Positions 33,011 through 43,189 are shown, counted from the stretch's first letter. The stretch is 64,000 nt of DNA from Argyresthia goedartella (GCA_949825045.1 OX463827.1:8330501-8394500), one strand, 5' to 3'. Translations and numbers: made by a program. Notes: generated from the letters alone by a model not told the origin.

Positions 33011-33262
33011 GACCCGAATGGCCGAGTCGGCAGTGACCCTGCCTACGAAGCCAAGGGACCCGGGTTCGAGTCCCGGTGGGGGCAAATATTTGTTTGATGA
33101 TAGCGGATGTTTGTACACTAGTCATGGTTGTTTATCTATCTAAGTATAATATTAATCTATATAAGTATGTTTATCGTTGTCTAGTACCCAATATACAGGG
33201 AATCCTAGTTTGGGGTTAGATCAATGTGTGTGAATAGTGTCCAGGTATTATTATTATTATGT
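33011..33262 (+). mobile_element. tRNA-derived SINE, head type 2 (copy 1)
   Basis: The head has TGGCCGAGTCGG (33019-33030, A box) and GGTTCGAGTCC (33063-33073, B box) spaced as in a tRNA. A body of about 170 bases follows (AAATATTTGTTTGATGA, then TCTATATAAGTATG, ACAGGGAATCCTAGTTTGGG), ending with a TTATTATT tail. Other copies are at 46584-46817 (+), 52151-52403 (-), 55281-55543 (-) and 59755-60008 (-). Confidence 0.8.
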
Positions 33263-33276
33263 TCTTCTTATCCACT

Positions 33277-33339
33277 GCTGGAGATATGCCTCCCCAATAG
33301 TTTATTAAAAATAAACTATTGGGGAGGCATATCTCCAGC
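33277..33339. repeat. Perfect 29-bp hairpin
   Basis: GCTGGAGATATGCCTCCCCA and nine further bases (33277-33305) are exactly complementary to 33311-33339, with a TAAAA loop. The left arm resembles CTGCTGGACATAGGCCTCC, a common arthropod LINE-derived sequence, so the hairpin may be a snap-back duplication of it. Confidence 0.85.
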
Positions 33340-35230
33340 TTGGTTTGGTCCACGGTCGCATTGAACAGTAAAGTAAAATTGGTCCAAGTCAAAATTGACA
33401 TTCCGTAGACTTACCGTTGACCGACCCGAGAATAGTTAGAGTTACCGTATTCCTGTTAAAGGGTGACGATGACGTCGGGGATGACGTACTGTAGAAACTT
33501 TCGGCTCTTAAGTCTTAGTTCTGGCTGTTGAGGTGAGGGGCGCCACATTCGCCCGTCTTCTCCTGGCGGGGTAGCGTAACTGGCGGGGTAGCGGGCGGCG
33601 CGGGATATCATCGGCCCGTCCGGAGACGTTAAAAATTAGGTGTTTTTTCGAATTTACTGAAAAACGGAAAAAACCTAATTGATAAAATTTAAAGATTAAT
33701 CCGCAGCTCTAAAAGAGGAAAATTTAGGTATAAAAATTATGAGAAAAATCTGTAATTTTATATTACAATTATTGAATCTCCTTTGAAATATAGACTTTGT
33801 AGAGGATTTTTTACGATCAAGCCAAATTAATCCAATCGCCTAAAGACATAGTATTTAAACTAGATTATCTCTTTGTGAATAACATAAAAATTTTTGATAC
33901 CTATGAATTTATTAGAAATAATTTTATATTTTTTTTTTGCCAAAGCTCTCTTCAGTGGTTTTGTGTGATCCTGGGTCTTAAAGTCCTCTTTCACACCCCC
34001 CAGCGCCTAGCGATGTAGTAGTCGCCGGTACATTCCGGCGCGTGATTAAATGAGCCGGCTCCGCCATCTCGCTATATTGCCGGGAATCCTCGCGCGGACA
34101 CGGGTACACGCGCGAATGTGGATTGCTGTGGACCGCCCGCTTAAATACGCTTCCTTGTTTACTTCAGCTCTGACAGAGCCTGTGCAACTGTATCATACTG
34201 TGGTTTGTTGAGACAGAATTTAGAAGAATTTATTGAGAGTATCATATTTTTGCGTGTTTAAGGCTGAGTTGTGGCAAACAATTTTATAAAGAAAGTAGTG
34301 GATCAAACTAATTTGATAACAAGAACATATTGGATTCTACTGATTCCTATTTTGGTCTGTGAACTGGAGTTCAGAGAGTTGGATAGATAAAATTTTGTTG
34401 TATCTTATTTTTAGATGATTAAATGAGCCGCCTCGGCATTTCGCCATAATATCGGAAATCCTCGTGTGGACTCGGGTACACGCGCAAATGGGGATTGATA
34501 AAAATCGCCCTCTGAAAGCGGGATACTTGTCCATTAAGGTCCTTACATGCACCTTTAGCTTTAGTTTACTTTGACGTTCCATTATCATTAATATTATCAT
34601 CATTTAAGTAGTCCGATTTTGCATATTCACCTTCAATGTGAATCTCCAAGGAGCAAGGAAACAATTACGCTCCAAGCTGATACCAAACTCCGCAAGAAAA
34701 CAGACCGTACGAAATATTAGTGGCAGACCACCGTTAGCCACCATGGAAATACGACAAAGCGATTGTTCAGAAATTGAAACAATAGCGTAGCCAATTCAAG
34801 CAATCTACGTTCTCGAACTGGATGCGGAATCCGACGTACACGTCCCGGTCATTTCTGCCGGACCCCCCCGTCCAAATGGTGCTCTTTCTACGAAGAAATC
34901 CAATCAGGACTGTAGTGGCTCTTTTTCTGGTAGTAATGTTTTTGTCAGCTTCTTGTGTTTCCTTTTGGGTTTTGCTTTGTGCTAGGTTATGTGTTTGAAT
35001 TAATTGTTTATGTTTTATGTTTTTGTATAATGGATGTGGTGAGTAACTTTTATTCAGTGTTGATAGGTATTTTATAGATTTTTCCACCCTCAGATAATGT
35101 TTCTTGTTTATCTGAGGAATTGGACAGAATTTGTGCGTGTGAAATAAAGTTATCTGACTGTTCATCTGGGGATGGAACAATCGCCCCTTAGTCAAATGAA
35201 ATTGAAATGTATTGATCCTATTAAGATCCT
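33340..35230. other. GC-rich block and unassigned DNA
   Basis: 33530-33630 is GC-rich, with GGCGGGGTAGCG present twice. 34052-34135 and 34422-34510 form a diverged direct repeat (GATTAAATGAGCCGGCTCCG against GATTAAATGAGCCGCCTCGG, and GGGTACACGCGCGAATG against GGGTACACGCGCAAATG). Only the first copy runs on into a TTAAATACGC TATA-like motif at 34141. No protein is supported. Confidence 0.4.
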
Positions 35231-35234
35231 ATTA

Positions 35235-35388
35235 ATACTATCGCTACTTGGTAGTGGTCGTAATACCCCTCCACCAACCCGCACTGAGCCATCGTGGTGG
35301 AGTATGGCTTAATCTTACTCGTATCCGAGTAAATGCCTGTGCCCCTCGGTGGGGACATGAATGGGCTACATTTTTTTTTTTTTTTTTA
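35235..35388 (+). mobile_element. SINE 3' part (body a)
   Basis: ACCCCTCCACCAACCCGCAC, AAATGCCTGTGCCCCTCGGT and GGGGACATGAATGGGCTAC match the body of the SINE at 5837-6095, followed by a 17-base poly-T tail. The tRNA-like head is missing. Confidence 0.7.
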
Positions 35389-35539
35389 GTTGCTAGACTG
35401 TTTACTGGTAGAATTATACTGTACTAAAAATTACAAATTGTAGCACCTTTATTCACTGTAATTTATGGCAATAAATGGTAATTTTCTAGTTTTAGACTAC
35501 ATAACAAATGTCTATCTAAACCTGACGTGAACACAAACT

Positions 35540-35870
35540 CAACTCGAACTCAAAATTTCTTTAGTACTGTAATTTTTTGCCTCTTCTCTACATTGGGCCA
35601 CTGTGGGAGAAAAAGGGCGAAGACACTCCCACAGATTTATTTTAAGATCTCTCAAAAAATTGTCTTGACCTAATACAAATATTAAAATATTATTTATCAT
35701 AAATAATAGCAGAAAGCGAGTTCTGTGTTGAGTTAGATGAACTACAGACGCTATACTGCCCTTGAGGATTGAGTGTATTGAAATTAGATAACATAAATTA
35801 TCAGAAAGCTGCGTCACATTAGCGCCCACGTTAAGCCAATAAATCAGATATTTATAATTATTGCGAATAT
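35540..35870 (-). repeat. 3' region of the old LINE family
   Basis: The minus strand matches 5160-5375 (CTAACTCAACACAG, then TTTAATATTTGTATTAGGTC and CTCCCACAGTGGCCCAATGT). A shorter copy is at 52880-52975 on the minus strand. The open frame here (35539-35829) is not protein-like. Confidence 0.6.
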
Positions 35871-36230
35871 TTTAGAACCAAAAACCGGTGAAGTACGAGT
35901 CGGTCTTGAACACGAAGGGTTCGAAGGGTTCCGTATCACGAAACTGATTTGCCCTTAGTTAAGACCCCCGGCCCTCCCCTATTTATACCATATAATTCTC
36001 ATTACTTTCCTGTAATATTTTTGTAAATACCTATAATTTGTAATTTCTTTATTGTACTACACAAAACAGTCATACAGATAACTTATAATAGAAAAAAAAA
36101 ACAAGTACAAAGGCGAGCTTATCTCTCAAAAGAGATTTCTTCCAGCAAACCAAGATGGTAGGAGAGGTGATGGTTGAGCGGGGGAAGACCTGCGCGTACA
36201 ATAAACTCTATAAATACTACGACTAATATA

Positions 36231-37539
36231 CACAGTCAGGTCATAAGTTCTGTCACACAATAAAAACTTTTGAATTTAGAACGCTGGCCACAAAAAAGTT
36301 TATTGAATTCGAATTTCGAATTTTTCATGAAAATAAAAATGTGTACTTTTTAGAATTTTCCTCATTTTTAAATATGGAGTGGACACTTAAAGAAGACCGT
36401 GTCGCAGTTATTGCGTTGCATCGTTGCGGTTACGCGCCAATTCAGATTTTCGACTTACTGAAAAATTTGAATATAACCAAAAGATTCGTTTATCGTACCA
36501 TAAAACGATACAATGAAGACTCTAGTGTAGATGACAGGTCAAGAAGTGGTCGCCCTCGCTCTGTTAGGACTCCAGCAGTGATAAAAACTGTGAAGGCGCG
36601 AATTCAAAGAAATCCCATACGTAAGCAGAAACTGTTGGCCCTTCAGATGGGGTTAAGCAGGACCACGGTGAAAAGGGTGTTAAATGAAGACTTAGGGCTT
36701 AGGGCATATCGAACAAAAACAGGACATCGTTTGGACGCTCGTTTAATGGACCTGAGACTGAAGAGATGCCGCGCTTTGTTATAGCGGTACGCGGGAAAAA
36801 AGCATCGGGAAATTCTTTTTTCGGATGAAAAAATTTTCACCGTGGAAGAGAGCTACAACAAACAAAATGATAAGGTGTACGCACACAGCACTGCAGAAGC
36901 GAGCAACCGAATTCCGCGTGTCCAACGAGATCATTTTCCATCCTCGCTCATGGTTTGGTTGGGAGTCTCTTATTGGGGCTTAACTGAGGTACATTTTTGT
37001 GAGAAAGGCGTAAAAACGAATGCAGTTGTGTATCAAAATACAGTCCTCAAGAACCTTTTGGAACCTGTTTCTCATACCATGTTTAATAACAGGCACTGGG
37101 TATTCCAACAAGATTCTGCGCCAGCTCATGGAGCGAAAAGCACACAAGACTGGCTGGCGGCGCGTGAAATCGACTCCATCCGGCACGAAGACTGGCCCTC
37201 CTCCAGTCCAGATTTGAGTCCGTTAGATTAAAAGATATGGCAACACTTGGAGGAAAAGGCCTGCTCAAAGCCTCATCCTTATTTGGAGTCACTCAAGGCA
37301 TTCTTGATTAAGGCAGCCGCCGATATTGACATGGACCTCGTTCGTGCTGCGATAGACGACTGGCCGCGCAGAATAAAGGCCTGTATTCAAAATCGCGGGG
37401 GTCATTTTGAATAAACTTTATTACCATAAGAATCTATGTTTTATGAAGTTCATTTTGCAATATAAATGTTTACTTAAATAATAAACATGTCTAAATTATT
37501 TCATATTGCACATGTGACAGAACTTATGACCTGACTATG
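36231..37539 (+). mobile_element. maT-type mariner, copy B (1309 bp)
   Basis: The same terminal inverted repeats as copy A are flanked by TA at 36229-36230 and 37540-37541. The empty site is visible in LINE C (GACTAATATAAACTACAAAC at 39411-39430) and in the fragment at 58030. The transposase frame has two nonsense codons only. Confidence 0.92.
36374..37414 (+). pseudogene. maT transposase, two premature stops
   Basis: It has the same length (1041 bases including stop) and start (MEWTLKEDRVAVIALHRCGY) as the intact copy C. The frame is maintained throughout, but a TAG at 36782-36784 (in RALL|RYAGKK) and a TAA at 37229-37231 (in SPLD|KIWQ, right after the third catalytic aspartate) terminate it. 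The catalytic blocks LFSDEKIF and QQDSAPAH are present. It differs from copy C at only a modest number of residues, so inactivation is recent. Confidence 0.92.
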
Positions 37540-37656
37540 TATACTACAAACAGTATGTATTATACTGATAACCCTAATTGCTAAAAATAGACTGCATACA
37601 CAATTACTTAAATACAACGTAAAAATATGAATAAACCGTATAATAAACTAATACAT

Positions 37657-37660
<4 letters not shown>

Positions 37661-37700
<40 letters not shown>
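37661..37700. repeat. (AT)n microsatellite in the LINE B 3' UTR
   Basis: An uninterrupted AT dinucleotide run separates the LINE 3' UTR from the stop codon region. In LINE C the same run is the insertion site of maT copy C (39547 and 40857). Confidence 0.9.
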
Positions 37701-37702
<2 letters not shown>

Positions 37703-38842
37703 AACTGGAAAGGGAGAGATAGTGCTTCTTTAGCCGGTTTTTGAATATATTTAGAGATGGACTGTCCCTGATAGTGCAAGGAAGCTCATTCCACAGTCGT
37801 ACGGCTCGGATTCTGAACCCGTGCTCGTACGCTGCAGTGGAGCGATTTGGAGCTTTGAGCGTAGACGCCATATGAGTTCTCCGAGGCCTGCTTGAAGATA
37901 GAAATTCGAAGCGATCACGTAGGAAGTTAGGGTAACGAGGGTTCCACAAAATATTATAAAGGAAACACAGGATATGAGAGTCCCGTCGAAGCCGAATCGG
38001 TAGCCACTTCAGCTCCCTGCGATGCTGAGATACGTGGTCATACTTGCGCAGTCCGAAGATGAACCGAATCCCGAGATTTTGAAGTCGTTCGAGTTTGTTC
38101 AGTTGTTCTTCATTTGCGCTCACCCAGCAAACATCAGCATAATCAATGAGGGGGAGAAGAAGGGACTGAGCGAGAGTTATTTTGGTCTGGCGAGGAAGAA
38201 AGTTCTGAAGTCTCCTGAGGGAATGAAAAGTTGCGTAAACTCGCCTGCTGACCTCATTAACATGCATTGACCAGGACAATTGATCATCAAAGATGTCACC
38301 CAGGTTTTTAGCTTTATCGCTATACATGATTACAGTACCGTTATAAGTTACAGAAGGGACATACAATTGCTGCAACGTGTTTAAAGAGTGTCTGGTACCT
38401 ATAATCATGGCCTGGGACTTATTCGGATTAACCAGCAACCCAAATGACGATGCCCATCCACTAATACCAGCCAAGTCAGCGTTTAACGCTTCCACAGCGG
38501 AATTTACATCATCAGGAGAGAAGTGACGATAGATCTGAAGGTCATCCGCGTAGAGATGATAGGAAGAAGAGAGGACATCGGATATGGAATTGATAAATAT
38601 TGAGAATAGAAGAGGAGAGAGAATGCCACCTTGGGGGACACCGGAAGAGAGGTCACACCACTCCGTACAAGCATCCTCCGACTTGATACGCTGTTTTCGG
38701 TTCCTTAGGTAAGAGTCAAACCAGCTGGCAGAGAGGGAGGAGACGTTAAGAGATTTGAGAAGTTCAACGAGAATGTCGAAGTCAACACAGTTAAAAGCAC
38801 TGCTGAAGTCCAGCAGAGCCAGCACCGAGAGCTGCCTTTGAT
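37701..38842 (-). pseudogene. LINE B reverse transcriptase, truncated
   Basis: Open for 374 codons on the minus strand from VLALLDFSSAFNCVDFDILV (RT motif with catalytic D) through SGVPQGGILSPLLFSIFINS and the catalytic YADDLQIYRHFSPDD box, the thumb and post-RT region (FIFGLRKYDHVSQHRRELK) to the C-terminus (WNELPCTIRDSPSLNIFKNR). It lacks the endonuclease and the RT N-terminal third, so it cannot mobilise itself. Over the shared part it is almost identical to LINE C, with a handful of replacements (for example CWVSANEEQ against FWVSANEEQ). Confidence 0.88.
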
Positions 38843-38849
38843 GCTTGCT

Positions 38850-39220
38850 TTGCCTATAATGTTTTTTTTTTGTATCGCTTGATTCAGAGATTAGGTGGGC
38901 ATGGTAATTTTTTGCTTGAGTATTCCAAAATTATGAATAAATCCTCACAACAAGCCTTTTCATATGACATATCACACGATGCAGTTTGAAAAACTTTTTT
39001 TTAATTTTCAGATTTTCTCCCCAATTGTTCCCACCCTATTAAAGCCATTCATTTCTCATTATTTTTCCTGTAATATTTAAGTAAAGGCCTATTATTAATT
39101 TGTTTATTTTATTTAAGGATCAGTGGTTTTTGAATAAGGTGGAGCTGAATGGTCTTTTTTATCTTATTTCTTAAATATTTTTACCTAGGTGTTTTAAAAT
39201 TATAAAAAATATATATTTGT
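38850..39220. other. Unassigned AT-rich spacer between LINEs B and C
   Basis: No gene and no familiar repeat. It separates the truncated 5' end of LINE B from the 3' end of LINE C, so the two LINEs inserted separately. Confidence 0.5.
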
Positions 39221-39547
39221 AATTTCTTGTAATTTCTTTATTGTACTACACAAAACAGTCATACAGATAACTTATAATAGAAAAAAAAACATGTAAAAAG
39301 GCGCGCTTATCTCTCAAAAGAGATATCTTCCAGCAAACCAAGATGGTAGGAGAGGTGATGGTTGAGCGGGGGAAGACCTGCGCGTACAATAAAACTCTAT
39401 AAATACTACGACTAATATAAACTACAAACAGTATGTATTATACTGATAACCCTAATTGCTAAAAATAGACTGCATACACAATTACTTAAATACAACGTAA
39501 AAATATGAATAAACCGTATAATAAACTAATACATACAAATATATATA

Positions 39548-40856
39548 CATAGTCAGGTCATAAGTTCTGTCACATGTGCAATATGAAATAATTTAGAAAT
39601 GTTTATTATTTATGTAAACATTTATATAGCAAAATCAACTTAATAAAACATAGATTCTTATGGTAATAAAGTTTATTCAAAATGACTCCCGCGATTTTGA
39701 ATACAGGCCTTTATTCTGCGCGGCCAGTCGTCTATCGCAGCACGAACGAGGTCCATGTCAATATCGGCGGCTGCCTTAATCAAGGATGCATTGAGTGACT
39801 CCAAATCAGGATGAGGCTTTGAGCAGGCCTTTTCCTCCAAATGTTGCCATATCTTGTAATCTAACGGACTCAAATCTGGACTGGAGGAGGGCCAGTCTTC
39901 GTGCCGGATGAAGTCGATTTCACGCGCCGCCAGCCAGTCTTGTGTGCTTTTCGCTCTATGAGCTGGCGCAGAATCTTGTTGGAATACCCAGTGCCTGTTA
40001 TTAAACATGGTATGAGAAACAGGTTCCACAAGGTTCTTGAGGACTGTATTTTGATACACAACTGCATTCGTTTTTACGCCTTTCTCACAAAAATGTACCT
40101 CAGTTAAGCCCCAATAAGAGACTTCCAACCAAACCATGAGCGAGGATGGAAAATGACCTCGTTGGACACGCGGAATACGGTTGCTCGCTTCTTCACTGCT
40201 GTGTGCGTACACCTTATCATTTTGTTTGTTGTAGCTCTCTTCCACGGTGAAAATTTTTTCATCCGAAAAAAGAATTTCCCGATGCTTTTTTCCCGCGTAC
40301 CGCTTCAACAAAGCGCGGCATCTCTTCAGTCTCAGGTCCATTAAACGAGTGTCCAAACGATGTCCTGTTTTTCTTCGATATGCCCTAAGCCCTAAGTCTT
40401 CATTTAACACCCTTTTCACCGTGGTCCTGCTTAACCCCATCTGAAGGGCCAACAGTTTCTGCTTACGTATGGGATTTCTTTGAATTCGCGCCTTCACAGC
40501 TTTTATCACTGCTGGAGTCCTAACAGAGCGAGGGCGACCACTTCTTGACCTGTCATCTACACTAGAGTGTTCATTGTATCGTTTTATGGTACGATAAACG
40601 AATCTTTTGGTTATATTCAAATTTTTCAGTAAGTCGAAAATCTGAATTGGCGCGTAACCGCAACGATGCAACGCAATAACTGCGACACGTTCTTCTTTAA
40701 GTGTCCACTCCATATTTAAAAATGAGGAAAATTCTAAAAAGTACACATTTTTATTTTCATGAAAAATTCGAAATTCGAATTCAATAAACTTTTTTGTGGC
40801 CAGCGTTCTAAATTCAAAAGTTTTTATTGTGTGACAGAACTTATGACCTGACTGTG
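39548..40856 (-). mobile_element. maT-type mariner, copy C (1309 bp, intact)
   Basis: Terminal inverted repeats match copies A and B, and TA flanks it at 39546-39547 and 40857-40858. The transposase frame is open end to end. It inserted in the AT microsatellite of the LINE C 3' UTR. It is the best candidate for a source of transposase for copies A and B and for the related 788-bp element at 11548-12335. Confidence 0.93.
39673..40713 (-). CDS. Intact DD37D (maT clade) mariner transposase, 346 aa
   Basis: This is a nuclear DDD transposase that cuts the element out and inserts it at TA. The start MEWTLKEERVAVIALHRCGY is chosen because copy A has a stop directly upstream of the same ATG; the longer reading (357 aa) is not conserved. 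Two helix-turn-helix units (about residues 8-45 and 65-110, joined by DDRSRSGRPRS) would bind the inverted repeats. The catalytic residues are D151 (ILFSDEKIF), D247 (FQQDSAPAH) and D285 (PDLSPLDYKIW). Exactly 37 residues separate D247 and D285, the spacing of the maT clade, against 34 in classical mariner. The length is normal for the family. The stop overlaps an AATAAA polyadenylation signal. No lesion was found. Confidence 0.93.
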   Translation of the reverse strand: MEWTLKEERVAVIALHRCGYAPIQIFDLLKNLNITKRFVYRTIKRYNEHSSVDDRSRSGRPRSVRTPAVIKAVKARIQRNPIRKQKLLALQMGLSRTTVKRVLNEDLGLRAYRRKTGHRLDTRLMDLRLKRCRALLKRYAGKKHREILFSDEKIFTVEESYNKQNDKVYAHSSEEASNRIPRVQRGHFPSSLMVWLEVSYWGLTEVHFCEKGVKTNAVVYQNTVLKNLVEPVSHTMFNNRHWVFQQDSAPAHRAKSTQDWLAAREIDFIRHEDWPSSSPDLSPLDYKIWQHLEEKACSKPHPDLESLNASLIKAAADIDMDLVRAAIDDWPRRIKACIQNRGSHFE

Positions 40857-40873
40857 TATATATATATATATAT

Positions 40874-43177
40874 CTAACTGGAAAGGGAGAGATAGTGCTT
40901 CTTTAGCCGGTTTTTGAATATATTTAGAGATCGACTGTCCCTGATAGTGCAAGGAAGCTCATTCCACAGTCGTACGGCTCGGATTCTGAACCCGTGCTCG
41001 TACGCTGCAGTGGAGCGATTTGGAACTTTGAGCGTAGACGCCATATGAGTTCTCCGAGGCCTGCTTGAAGAAAGAAATTCGAAGCGATCACGTAGGAAGT
41101 TAGGGTAACGAGTGTTCCACAAAATATTATAAAGGAAACACAGGATATGAGAGTCCCGTCGAAGCCGAATCGGTAGCCACTTCAGCTCCCTGCGATGCTG
41201 AGATACGTGGTCATACTTGCGCAGTCCGAAGATGAACCGAATCCCGAGATTTTGAAGTCGTTCGAGTTTGTTCAGTTGTTCTTCATTTGCGCTCACCCAG
41301 AAAACATCAGCATAATCAATGAGGGGGAGAAGAAGGGACTGAGCGAGAGTTATTTTGGTCTGGCGAGGAAGAAAGTTCTGAAGTCTCCTGAGGGAATGAA
41401 AAGTTGCGTAAACTCGCCTGCTGACCTCATTAACATGCATTGACCAGGACAATTGATCATCAAAGATGTCACCCAGGTTTTTAGCTTTATCGCTATACAT
41501 GATTACAGTACCGTTATAAGTTACAGAAGGGACATACAATTGCTGCAACGTGTTTAAAGAGTGTCTGGTACCTATAATCATGGCCTGGGACTTATTCGGA
41601 TTAACCAGCAACCCAAATGACGATGCCCATCCACTAATACCAGCCAAGTCAGCGTTTAACGCTTCCACAGCGGAATTTACATCATCAGGAGAGAAGTGAC
41701 GATAGATCTGAAGGTCATCCGCGTAGAGATGATAGGAAGAAGAGAGGACATCGGATATGGAATTGATAAATATTGAGAATAGAAGAGGAGAGAGAATGCC
41801 ACCTTGGGGGACACCGGAAGAGAGGTCACACCACTCCGTACAAGCATCCTCCGACTTGATACGCTGTTTTCGGTTCCTTAGGTAAGAGTCAAACCAGCTG
41901 GCAGAGAGGGAGGAGACGTTAAGAGATTTGAGAAGTTCAACGAGAATGTCAAAGTCAACACAGTTAAAAGCACTGCTGAAGTCCAGCAGAGCCAGCACCG
42001 AGAGCTGCCTTTGATCCATGGCGACCTGAATATCATCGGTCACTTTTAATAAAGCCGTAACAGTACTGTGACCCGTTCTAAAGCCAGACTGAAAAGGATT
42101 AAGTAGATTTTTAGAGGATAGATAATGGGAGAGCTGAGTATGGACAATGGATTCGAGGACTTTAGAAAGGATCGGCAGGATAGAAATGGGGCGATACTCT
42201 TTAAAGGAGGTGGGATTGGATGTTTTGGGGAGAGGGATAACTAATGCTTGTTTCCAAGCAGTAGGGAAAGAACAATTGGAAATGGAGAAATTTAAAATAT
42301 GTGTTATGGCCGGAAGCAGATCATCAAGGATAGTTAGAATCATTCGTTGACAGATATTATCATCTCCTACAGCTTTGGAGCTAATTGCTAGAAATGCTTT
42401 CTTAACCGTGTCGCTTCCAACATTGCTCAGGTTGAAAGGAGTGGTGTTGGGTAATGAACTAGAGCGCAGACTCTGAAGAGTGGCTTTCTTGATAGAAGGG
42501 TCCATTACAACTGGTGGAGCAGAGAGGAATTGATTGAGAGCGTTCAGATCAACATCACCCGAATGCATGTCCTGGGATTTGCCAATACCAAGTGTCCTGA
42601 GGAATTTCCACACCTGAGCTGGGGTGTACCTTTCGATACACTTGAAGATGTGGCGGCGCTTGGCGTCTCGACAGAGACGATTGCATCGATTGCGAAGGCA
42701 TTTGTAGGAAAGAAAGTTGTCATCTGTCGGATCCTTTTTGTAGTTACACTTAGCGCGATTTTTCTTAACCATTAGGCGCTTGATAGCATCGTTAAGCCAG
42801 GGCGCCGGCAGGTGTTTTACCCTGACTTTCTTAATGGGAGCATGTTTGTCGTAAAGTCCCAAGACAATTGCATTAAAGTTGTGGATTTTGTCGTCAACGT
42901 TCTCGCTCAAGGTGACAGGGGACCAATCGACCAGTGAGACATCAGACCTAAGGGACTCCACATCTATGCCTTTGAAGCTTCGAATATCTATGAATTTCGT
43001 TCTGCTCTTCGGACACCTAATCTTATAGGAGAGGTAGATGAGATCGTGGAAGGAGAAAGGAGAGTTAAGTTGACCGTGAGAGGCAACCTTATCCAAGTTG
43101 GAGACGATTATGATGTCTAGAAGAGAGGGAGAACAATGCGGCTGGAAATGAGTGGCCTCAAGTGGCAAATATTTCAA
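40874..43177 (-). CDS. LINE C ORF2 remnant: endonuclease end and full RT, 767 aa open
   Basis: The frame opens with the end of an APE-type endonuclease (NSPFSFHDLIYLSYKIRCP, where FHD stands at the usual SDH position). Then come a linker (LPAPWLNDAIKRLMVKKNRA, KCLRNRCNRLCRDAKRRHIF) and a complete RT: KEYRPISILPILSKVLESIV, FRTGHSTVTALLKVTDD, LDFSSAFNCVD, GVPQGGILSPLLF and YADDLQIYRHF, with both catalytic positions intact. The thumb and C-terminus (FIFGLRKYDHV; WNELPCTIRDSRSLNIFKNR) follow. In an intact element it would perform target-primed reverse transcription. The missing N-terminal endonuclease makes this copy non-autonomous. Group placement (CR1/Jockey group) is by motif style only. Confidence 0.88.
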   Translation of the reverse strand: MKYLPLEATHFQPHCSPSLLDIIIVSNLDKVASHGQLNSPFSFHDLIYLSYKIRCPKSRTKFIDIRSFKGIDVESLRSDVSLVDWSPVTLSENVDDKIHNFNAIVLGLYDKHAPIKKVRVKHLPAPWLNDAIKRLMVKKNRAKCNYKKDPTDDNFLSYKCLRNRCNRLCRDAKRRHIFKCIERYTPAQVWKFLRTLGIGKSQDMHSGDVDLNALNQFLSAPPVVMDPSIKKATLQSLRSSSLPNTTPFNLSNVGSDTVKKAFLAISSKAVGDDNICQRMILTILDDLLPAITHILNFSISNCSFPTAWKQALVIPLPKTSNPTSFKEYRPISILPILSKVLESIVHTQLSHYLSSKNLLNPFQSGFRTGHSTVTALLKVTDDIQVAMDQRQLSVLALLDFSSAFNCVDFDILVELLKSLNVSSLSASWFDSYLRNRKQRIKSEDACTEWCDLSSGVPQGGILSPLLFSIFINSISDVLSSSYHLYADDLQIYRHFSPDDVNSAVEALNADLAGISGWASSFGLLVNPNKSQAMIIGTRHSLNTLQQLYVPSVTYNGTVIMYSDKAKNLGDIFDDQLSWSMHVNEVSRRVYATFHSLRRLQNFLPRQTKITLAQSLLLPLIDYADVFWVSANEEQLNKLERLQNLGIRFIFGLRKYDHVSQHRRELKWLPIRLRRDSHILCFLYNILWNTRYPNFLRDRFEFLSSSRPRRTHMASTLKVPNRSTAAYEHGFRIRAVRLWNELPCTIRDSRSLNIFKNRLKKHYLSLSS

Positions 43178-43189
43178 ATTCTCGCAACA

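Larger units (their letters stand above)
36036..38842 (-). mobile_element. LINE B, 5'-truncated, carrying maT copy B
   Basis: The 3' end is at the left: AATTTCTTTATTGTACTACA is the complement of an AATAAA-containing terminus, shared with LINE C (39232) and with the fragment at 57846. The 3' UTR is split by maT copy B (36231-37539). The coding part (37701-38842) is truncated inside the RT domain at 38842, where identity with LINE C stops. Truncation at the 5' side is the usual outcome of target-primed insertion. Confidence 0.85.
39224..43185 (-). mobile_element. LINE C, 5'-truncated, carrying maT copy C
   Basis: The 3' UTR (39224-39547 and 40857-40873) is interrupted by maT copy C at an (AT)n run. 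The coding part runs to 43177, and upstream reading continues (VCCENLKYLPLEATHFQ) until an in-frame stop near 43203. The endonuclease N-terminal half is absent, so the copy is truncated. The ORF is otherwise open, implying a young insertion. Confidence 0.88.

Noticed and set aside
33011..33090. tRNA gene with good A and B boxes
   Set aside because: The same head recurs five times, each joined to the same body and tail, so it is a SINE promoter, not a tRNA gene. The acceptor stem is not followed by a Pol III T-run terminator.
34767..35195. 142-codon minus-strand open frame
   Set aside because: Composition is low-complexity and K/T/S rich without motifs, and there is no sign of splice structure or conservation.
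35539..35829. 96-codon minus-strand frame as a gene
   Set aside because: The same DNA at 5160-5375 and 52880-52975 is not open in a matching frame; it is a LINE 3' region.
39901..40107. Plus-strand ORFs conserved across the three mariner copies
   Set aside because: They are antisense or out-of-frame readings of the transposase gene; conservation follows from DNA identity.
41195..41443. Plus-strand ORF repeated identically at 38022-38270
   Set aside because: It is the antisense shadow of the LINE RT in both copies.
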